Under the pieces are notes generated by a model. The model was not told the origin of the DNA. It ran no database searches and was given only the letters and a program-made list of their open reading frames with translations. This document shows, in pieces, positions 29,651 to 37,319 of a stretch of DNA of 37,319 nt. Both the position numbers and the translations under genes were made by a program. The DNA is taken from contig BFEA01000024.1 of the NCBI GenBank assembly GCA_003427395.1, positions 5,219,244 through 5,256,562 of the forward strand, given 5' to 3'. This stretch comes from Chara braunii. Its lineage: Eukaryota; Streptophyta; Charophyceae; Charales; Characeae. Numbering within the stretch: position 1 is the stretch's first letter; the number at the start of each line of letters is the position of its first letter.

Positions 29651-31726
29651 ACCCCCCCCCAAATTTGCCTTCACTATCTCACCACAAACCACCTACGTTA
29701 TATAGAGTCAATCCAAGATCAAAGTGAGGAACAATGCTAACGAAACAAATGATCGATTCAAATCCCTTCATTTTAACCTCAAAATTTCTTAAAAAAAATA
29801 AAAATCCGATAAATTATGAAATATTATCCCTGAAATTACATGTTTTGGGGCATCCGACCAATTGTAGTCACCCGATAACCCATTAGTAGCCAAAAATTGT
29901 AGCCCATATTGTCCTTCCGCTTCCAAGAAAACAAAAGAACTATGTTTTCTTCTCATGCTTGAATCCCCTCCTTTTATTTCTCTCCTTAATTGCTTATCAT
30001 TGCCATGGATATTTAAGGTCATTTAGTTATGAAGGTTGCTCTTAATGTTTTCTTCTTCATCGACATAATCATGCAGAACTTCATGTTTTTGTGTTCAATA
30101 TTCTCATTTCAATCTCGACTTCAAATTTTTGAGTTCAATGAAACTCTATGTTTGTGTGTGGCGATCAACATCACTTCTAGTGTTCATGTAGAGTGAGTTA
30201 ACAATTCGTTTAGGAAATTTTATTATTCCTCACGATGTTGTTAAAAGCATAATCCGACATATCATTTTTTTCACCTATTTTAAAGGTAATCTCCTTCAGG
30301 TTTTGTGATCACACCATGATATGATTTTCACATGCCTTGGAAGTTGGCTTCTCAGCTTGGGGAATGACCGTATGATATTCTTGTGGAAGAGCAATCGAGT
30401 GTGCATGGGTAAATTAACATGGTGGAAAATTATTTACGACATTTTGATACGTATGCTTTTCGTTTTTTTCCTATAATTTATGCATTTTTTTATGTTTTAC
30501 AATGTTTACACAACTGTTTTTTTCTCTCTCTTATCTTCTTAAATTTTCCTCAATCATAGGTCCGTAATGATAACCACTTTCTTTCTAATTCTTTCCTAAA
30601 CAACATTTTTTTTCATCCTTGACATAACAACTAAGAACTGCATTTCATGAGTCTTCCTTTCTATCCTTCTGTCTTTTTGCTTTCAATTTTCTTTCTGCTC
30701 TCTCTCTCTTACTAATAAACCTTCACATGTCACTCAACGAAAGGTTCTGCTAATTCAAGCGCATATTGTACTTAGTGCTAGAAAATGAGTTGTTGCGTGC
30801 GTCTTCAACGATTTTCTTTAGGTTGCAGACATTCACGTTCAAGTGAAACGAAAACTCATATGATAGTTGGACGACACAACTGTGTATTTTTCCTTCAGTC
30901 TTAATAACCGCAATGACGATGTAACACATTGACAGATGAAATGACAACTTATTATATTATTGCACTTAAAGAATCTCACATAGATACTGTGAAATTGGTT
31001 TCTTAATTGACACACTCATAAACCCCCGAAGGTTTCCGTGAAATCTTTGAATGCTTGGTGAGTGAAGTAGGTTTAACTTTGGAGGAAAAAGAGGAGGGCA
31101 TCCATGAAAGTGAGATGGCTGAGGAAAATAGTTAAACCACTAGTAACGTTCCCCACTTGAAAAACAAACATGTGACCCATTAACGGTCGCAACTTTCAAA
31201 GTCGGACCGCCGTCGATAAATTTCATCGGTGGTTTTTGTTGCATTTCATACCTCCAAAAGTTACGATGAATTGATCAAGGCCAATGCATGAAAAAGGTAG
31301 TGGTGGAGAGAAGGTTAACATATATCTATATTTTCAGTTCATTTTCAACTGCTTCATACGGGTGTTGGGCACTTGGATTGGGGGACATGAAACCGCCTTC
31401 AGAAGCTTCAGCCACTTCATGTCATTTCCAGCCGATCCTTTGAGCATGGGAAATCATGCATTTAACAACCACACAGCCCAAGCCCCGTTCCCTCCTCTCA
31501 ACGTTTATGTCAACGAAGTCGTCCTTCGCTCTGACAATATTTCTAATCACCCTTTTGATAAGGCACGTTTTGCCCAGCTTCGTGGCCCAACCCCTGCTTC
31601 CATGCTTGGGACCTATTCTTTTTTTCTAACATGACCACTATACGGCTTGCCTTCTTTGCACCATCCATCTAAGACCCTTCCTCCTATGTCCCCACCTTCC
31701 CCCTGATGTGCTTCGTTTCTTCATCA
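29651..31726. other. AT-rich stretch with no recognised gene
   Basis: No convincing coding region. A 116-codon frame at 31284-31634 has no recognised domain and is left out. Confidence 0.4.
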
Positions 31727-31734
31727 CATGGCGC
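31727..31734. repeat. 8-bp target-site duplication, left (CATGGCGC)
   Basis: Repeated exactly at 32651-32658, directly abutting both ends of the element between them. Confidence 0.93.
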
Positions 31735-32650
<916 letters not shown>

Positions 32651-32658
32651 CATGGCGC
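32651..32658. repeat. 8-bp target-site duplication, right (CATGGCGC)
   Basis: Exact match to 31727-31734. Confidence 0.93.
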
Positions 32659-33863
32659 CATCATCTTAAAGTTTTATTGCATCCTTTCGGGGTCCTTTCC
32701 TGTTTTTGATGGCTATGAGTCGTGAAGGATGGACCTCGCAAAAAACAATACACAGTCTTTATTATGGTTTTATATCACATATTGAGTGGGTGTTGCTAGC
32801 GATTTCCTCGATTCCATCATTTGGTGAAATATGTCTCCCTCTCAACAATAACCAAGCGCATCAATTCTTCCTCCCTCCCTTCTCAACTACCCTGGTGCGG
32901 ATCTTCCCCCTAGAAACCTGAGATAATCATGGCTGCTGACCGTGTACACCTTCAACTTGAAAGAATACCGAATCCTCTTGATCACTATGTAACCGACAAA
33001 CGAGGCAATCTGTAATCTGTCTTCTGGTTTACTTGTTTCTTGCTTTCATATGTTGGATCCCTGATGAGAACTTTTGGGTTAGCTGACGAAGAAGAGGCCG
33101 CCCACCACTTTTTTCTCTCCACACAATAACTTTGCTCGTATAATCCCTTCCCATAATAAGTTTTTACATGTTATCCCAACTTGCACAATCTGAAACTCCT
33201 TATCCACGATATATGTAACAATCCACGATCCGAGTTGCAAGACTTTTCACGCCCGTCTTCTTTACTTGGGAGTTTGTACTATAACATTTCACTCCTCACT
33301 TTTAGAGGTTTTCATCGACTCTTTTTTTCCTTCTTCTTAATTTTGTTTTTTCCTGAATTTTTAGGTAGTTTCTTTATGTTTTAGTGAGCACATGTAACTG
33401 CGAACTCTAATGCATTGTCGCGAAAAAAAAACGTTATTAATATACATGTGACTTTGTTATTTCTAGGTGATTTACTTTCAAGTTGCGTACTCTTTTATTT
33501 TTCCTGAAACATCTGAAATGTTAATCCTGAATACTAATGGTGGTGAGAGCACCACCATGATGGAGGACTGGTAATGCGGATGACTCCAGTCTATTGGTGG
33601 GGAGCTGCACCTGCTGGAAACTAGGTCGAACAACCCTTGTAAAAGTTATTGCTGCATTGAACCTCATTGCTCGTCACCTCATACACACACATTGAGAGAT
33701 CACACAAAATCCACAATGGAGGCCAGGGATGTAAAATCCAAGAGCGCAACTTAGAAATTCCAATGAATTATCATCTTAAATAGTTTCAAAGCTCTAGTCA
33801 CCAATGCTCAATCTATGCAGAGTTAAAACAACCCATGTCCAACATCTTCATGCAGGTAGGTGA

Positions 33864-33866
<3 letters not shown>
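32659..33866. other. Stretch with no recognised feature
   Basis: AT-rich, with T runs at about 33320-33340 and an A run near 33423. No gene recognised. Confidence 0.4.

Positions 33867-33939
<73 letters not shown>
33867..33939. repeat. Compound (CT)n(TA)n microsatellite
   Basis: A CT run to about 33900 passes directly into a TA run ending at 33939. Confidence 0.97.
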
Positions 33940-33942
<3 letters not shown>

Positions 33943-34317
33943 AAGATCACAACTCTAAATGCATCCGCAACTACTCAACTTTATCCTTTACTACTAGTCA
34001 TGAGGCTATGATCGCCTTCCCTCTCAGCACAACGCTGCTCAGCCAGGGCTCTCGCACATGTCACTTGCAATTAGCACACAAGTGCCTTAGCAACACTTCT
34101 ACACTTCTCACGAATGAGCAATCTGTCACAAATTTGACTGACCAGTCCTTTTATTGATTTGGATTGAGTCTCGACTCGTCCCAACCTCTGCTTCCTTTGG
34201 CTTGACTTGAATCTCATACCACATGCCCACGGCCTATTTGCTTCAGAATGTCGAGGCCTGGTACTCCCCCGAATTTTCCTTGGTGTGCTGCTGTTTCGGC
34301 TTGTGAGTCACAACTTT
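33940..34317. other. Stretch with no recognised feature
   Basis: Nothing gene-like or repetitive seen. Confidence 0.4.
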
Positions 34318-34502
34318 TCATATGTGGGATATGCTCCTTTGTCTATGAGACATGACCTTTATCTGTAGAATATGCCCTTTGACGTCGGGACGTAACTTTT
34401 GCCTATTGGTCGTGATCCTTGTCTGTGGAATATAACTTTTGAATGCGAGATGTGGCATTTGCCTATGGAATGTGACCTTTGCCTCTGGGATGTGACTGTT
34501 GA
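34318..34502 (+). repeat. ~21-bp minisatellite, about nine degenerate units
   Basis: Units resemble TTTGCCTATGGGATGTGACC with scattered changes. The 66-codon minus-strand frame through it shows the resulting seven-residue periodicity. Since 21 is a multiple of three, the open frame follows from the period and is not evidence of a gene. Confidence 0.88.
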
Positions 34503-34639
34503 CACATGTCAAGCGCATCGGCTCCCCTCTTTTTCACAAACGATGAGAGTCCTTTTGGTCATGTCACGAAGGAGCAAAACAAAACAAAACCAAAGACAAC
34601 TTGTAGACAACACAAAATAACCTCGCCAACCGCCGAGAC

Positions 34640-34973
34640 GGGCGCGACTACGTTGTCCCTTCGCCGCTTTAGCCGAGTGCACCAACCGTATTTTCTGTTG
34701 TCCCTTACGACAAGATATGTTCCCGTAGGGCATAACTTACCTTCCCTAAAGGGTTGTCACCACCGTTAGGGGCATATCCCTACCGAACTATTGACTCACA
34801 TGCAAAAGTTTTTACATGCAGACGCAGAGGTAGGTCAGTCGAGGAGGTTTGATGTTTTGCTGCAATATAGGAAACGATTGGTTAAACACCAAGTCACCAA
34901 GTGGACCCGGGCGTCGTCCGTTCCCTAGGGCGCTGATCTCCTGAGTACGAAACGAACGTCGGTCGACTAGGTG
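34640..34973 (+). repeat. Diverged dispersed repeat related to 7640-8038
   Basis: Shares ordered blocks with the 7.6-8.0 kb repeat (GCCGAGTGCACCA, CACATGC-AAAG, GCAGAGGT, ACGTCGGTCGACTA). There is no intact coding frame common to both copies. Confidence 0.5.
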
Positions 34974-35347
34974 GGCCTCAACCAAGCATGAAACCCAAAA
35001 TTGGTCCTAGTCGCTTAAAAAATAAATAAATTACCATGATCAAATACATTTAGACTGAAATGAATCGACCATTAGTCGATAGGAAAACACATATGATTTC
35101 ACCAGAGTTGAAACAACAACTGAATACACAAACATTAAATGCTGTCTCTTATACACATCTAGATGTGTATAAGAGACAGGGCCTCAACCAAGCATGAAAC
35201 CCAAAATTGGTCCTAGTCGCTTAAAAAATAAATAAATTACCATGATCAAATACATTTAGACTGAAATGAATCGACCATTAGTCGATAGGAAAACACATAT
35301 GATTTCACCAGAGTTGAAACAACAACTGAATACACAAACATTAAATG
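34974..35347 (+). repeat. Exact 168-bp duplication flanking a library adapter
   Basis: 34974-35141 equals 35180-35347 base for base (starts GGCCTCAACCAAGCATGAAA, ends AACATTAAATG). The 38 bases between are the Tn5 mosaic-end junction. The duplication is therefore almost certainly an assembly artefact in which both sides of a mate-pair read were placed in series. Confidence 0.97.
35142..35179. other. Nextera mate-pair junction adapter (two Tn5 mosaic ends)
   Basis: CTGTCTCTTATACACATCT (35142-35160) is followed directly by its reverse complement AGATGTGTATAAGAGACAG (35161-35179). This is exactly the 19-bp Tn5 mosaic end in the head-to-head 38-bp arrangement formed when a mate-pair fragment is circularised. 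It is synthetic contamination, not a natural insertion sequence: there is no transposase or cargo. Confidence 0.98.
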
Positions 35348-36142
35348 ATAGAGTCAATAACACAAAATCAAAATCAACCTCCTCGGGTTGAACTCAAAAA
35401 ATAAATGACTTCATTGAACCACCAACGGGGATTTGGCTCCAACAATAACCTCGATGTAGCCGACAAAGTAGTCAAATTATCTTCATTTTGACTTGATGAG
35501 ACATGGTGCCAAATCATTTATTTCATCTTATCGTCGACCTAAGATTAAGCACGCAAAACCATCTTCATATGTTTTTAATCTTCTTTGATGATAAACTACT
35601 CTGCAGATGAATTTTTATCAGGTGCATTACTTGAAGTGTTACATGCATGTGAAAAATTCTCATATAAGATAATTCTCATATGCTATCGCAATGTTTTGCC
35701 ACAAGCGTGACAATGATACATTGACCAACTTCTACGCACGATCCATTTTCTGTGCGCGCGATTACCCCTCAATGCTTAGGCATGATGGTACCATCATCAA
35801 GGCAACCTAGATACTATCGATCCGGATAGTCCCATCTAAAATATATATATATATATATTTTTTTAGATTACCTTGTTGAGCTTAGTGAAATAATAATGGC
35901 TCGGGCATAGGAACAATCCAATGTGGTCCCCAATGCAACCTTAATAAGGAACAAAGTCCGAAAATATATGTCTAGCCGTGGTATAGTTGTCAGCCTCTCA
36001 ACAAAAAAATTGTCGCCGAAATTCAACATTTTTTTTTTTTGATGTCTAACTTATTCACGCCAGAAGGGGTGTGACCAACTGTTGAAACTGGGTCTTCTAC
36101 TGTGTTCAACTACTCATCAACATTATCAACTTAGTCCCAACG
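35348..36142. other. Stretch with no recognised feature
   Basis: AT-rich, with a TA microsatellite at about 35840-35859 and a T run near 36030. No gene recognised. Confidence 0.4.
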
Positions 36143-36245
36143 AGTCCAACATGGTTTCCAACAGGTCTCAAACTTTTTCTCAACAACTCCAACATGGTTT
36201 CGTACAGGCCTCCAACATGAACCAACACGTATCCAACATGGTTCT
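36143..36245 (+). repeat. Short tandem repeat, TCCAACATGG-type
   Basis: TCCAACATGGTTTC-type words recur at about 36145, 36190 and 36230, with partial copies (CTCCAACATGAACC) between. Frames through it are an artefact. Confidence 0.7.
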
Positions 36246-36249
36246 TGAC

Positions 36250-37319
36250 CCACATTTCGGTACATGATAGGTGAGAGAGTGCATGTGTGTGTGTGTGGCG
36301 GTTGTGCACTACGGCCCGGTCTTGTAAAATTGCGTATTTTTTTTGTGTTATTTGCTCCCCCCCCCTTTTTTTTTTCCTCCCACTTCAGACTTTTTTTTTT
36401 CTTCACTATAGTATTACGGGGAACCCCGTAGCAACCACATCCGTACTCAAGCCTCCAGCAAGGGAACATGCAGGAGCTGCACCCACCAGCAGGTGCGATA
36501 CCTGCTACAGCAGGTGGGCGATTCCAGCTAGGGGTCAGCCGGTAGCATCAATGAGGAATGGAAAAAAACAACACGGTTGGGAAGTGGGTGCCACTTACGC
36601 CAGAATACGGCTAAAACGTATTCGTATATGGCTCCAACTTCCCAACCAAATCATCACAAGTGTAAGTTATGTTGTTGCGCTCTGAGGTTGCTACCTCATG
36701 TTGTTTGTGCATCTCATGCTAGGTAGTGTAACCACCTTTTAAACTTTTTTATTTTATTTTCTAGACTTTTTTTTTTTTTTTAGTATTTCTCAAAATATGG
36801 ATGAATGTATTTGCATAAAAAATCACGCCGTACGCCAAAAATGCACATGTGGCACCAAGACCAACAACTAAACTCCGAGTCGTACAGGAGCAAGTGTATG
36901 GTGATGCAAAGTGACGTATGACGCCGCCTTCGGAAGAGCCACGGTGAGACAAAGGTGTAGTCCAACCTCCAGTGAAATATGCAGTGCTTGAATATTTTCA
37001 TAGTATAGCGGAAGATTCATTCCGATTTTGCTCATGCCATATATGGAACAATCCTCTATCTATCTATTTGCGCGCATGGCTGGAAAGCAGTGCGTATTTC
37101 CATGTTCTGGCGAAAGATTCATTCTGATCTTACTCATCTTGTTGATGAAAGTAACCTCTTTCTACCTACTACTTCCATCGATAAGATGAAAATATACAGT
37201 GTCACACTATTTTTTTCGTTTTTTTTTTTTTTTTTTGAGAGATAGATAGATAGAAAGATAGTTTTTAATATATGTCGACAGTAAGGAAGCTTGTGCTGGA
37301 AACGGGGTCCAGCGTCCCC
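36250..37319. other. Stretch with no recognised gene
   Basis: Contains GT, C and T homopolymer or dinucleotide patches (36279-36400), a T run at about 36769-36781 and a short GATA-type repeat at about 37240-37260. GAAAGATTCATTC-GAT-TT-CTCAT occurs twice (37010 and 37103), a loose direct repeat. Nothing coding recognised. Confidence 0.45.

Noticed and set aside
33055-33100. Hammerhead ribozyme core (CTGATGAG then CGAAG), searched because Penelope-like elements can carry them
   Set aside because: The required GAAA and pairing stems are absent; the same applies to the minus-strand candidate near 11726.
34318-34518. 66-codon minus-strand repeat protein
   Set aside because: The 21-bp minisatellite period is a multiple of three, so an open frame is expected without selection.
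35142-35179. Natural Tn5/IS50 insertion end
   Set aside because: These are hyperactive-type mosaic ends joined directly head to head with no cargo, matching a mate-pair adapter.

Overview
This is a repeat-dense, gene-poor piece of a eukaryotic nuclear genome. Signs of this are long dinucleotide and tetranucleotide microsatellites, U6 snRNA-derived retropseudogenes with A-rich tails, tRNA-like (A box/B box) SINE heads, TIR transposons with target-site duplications, and no prokaryotic gene organisation. Species cannot be fixed from the window; a large-genome green-lineage organism is possible, but that is only an impression. I see no complete host gene. The only recognisable protein is a partial reverse transcriptase (RT), and one ORF at 4.7-5.2 kb is at best a doubtful exon.

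Layout. 0-8 kb: microsatellites, two U6 snRNA fragments in opposite orientation, a fold-back element (2551-3023), small duplications and the doubtful exon. 8-13 kb: a 476-bp TIR element with a perfect 8-bp target-site duplication (TSD), a 302-bp near-palindrome, then a second and larger member of the same TIR family (10318-12629). That second member carries microsatellites and a 149-N gap and interrupts a ~120-bp tandem array. 13.1-23.5 kb: two collinear, diverged repeat copies of over 4 kb (about 13140-17843 and 19216-23512) on either side of a short segment with the RT ORF (motifs GISMDGQAS and RYVDDLLLID). The start of each large copy is an array of small hairpins with variable, pairing stems. 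Their loops are uniform within one copy but differ between the copies. 23.6-25.3 kb: two further tandem arrays and a SINE-like unit. 25.3-31.7 kb: mostly featureless AT-rich DNA with tandem duplications, including an exact 80-bp one. 31.7-32.65 kb: a third member of the TIR family, again with a perfect 8-bp TSD. 32.65-37.3 kb: microsatellites, a 21-bp minisatellite, and a clear laboratory artefact: the 38-bp Tn5 mosaic-end junction of a Nextera mate-pair library, flanked by an exact 168-bp duplication.

Most noteworthy are (1) a TIR transposon family with GC-rich ends, 8-bp TSDs and a central hairpin, supported by three insertions; (2) the paired hairpin arrays whose loops appear to have been homogenised separately in each copy; (3) an RT ORF with a candidate 3' splice site lying between long direct repeats, an architecture reminiscent of Penelope-like elements; and (4) the untrimmed library adapter, which means the sequence around 34.97-35.35 kb should not be trusted as genomic.
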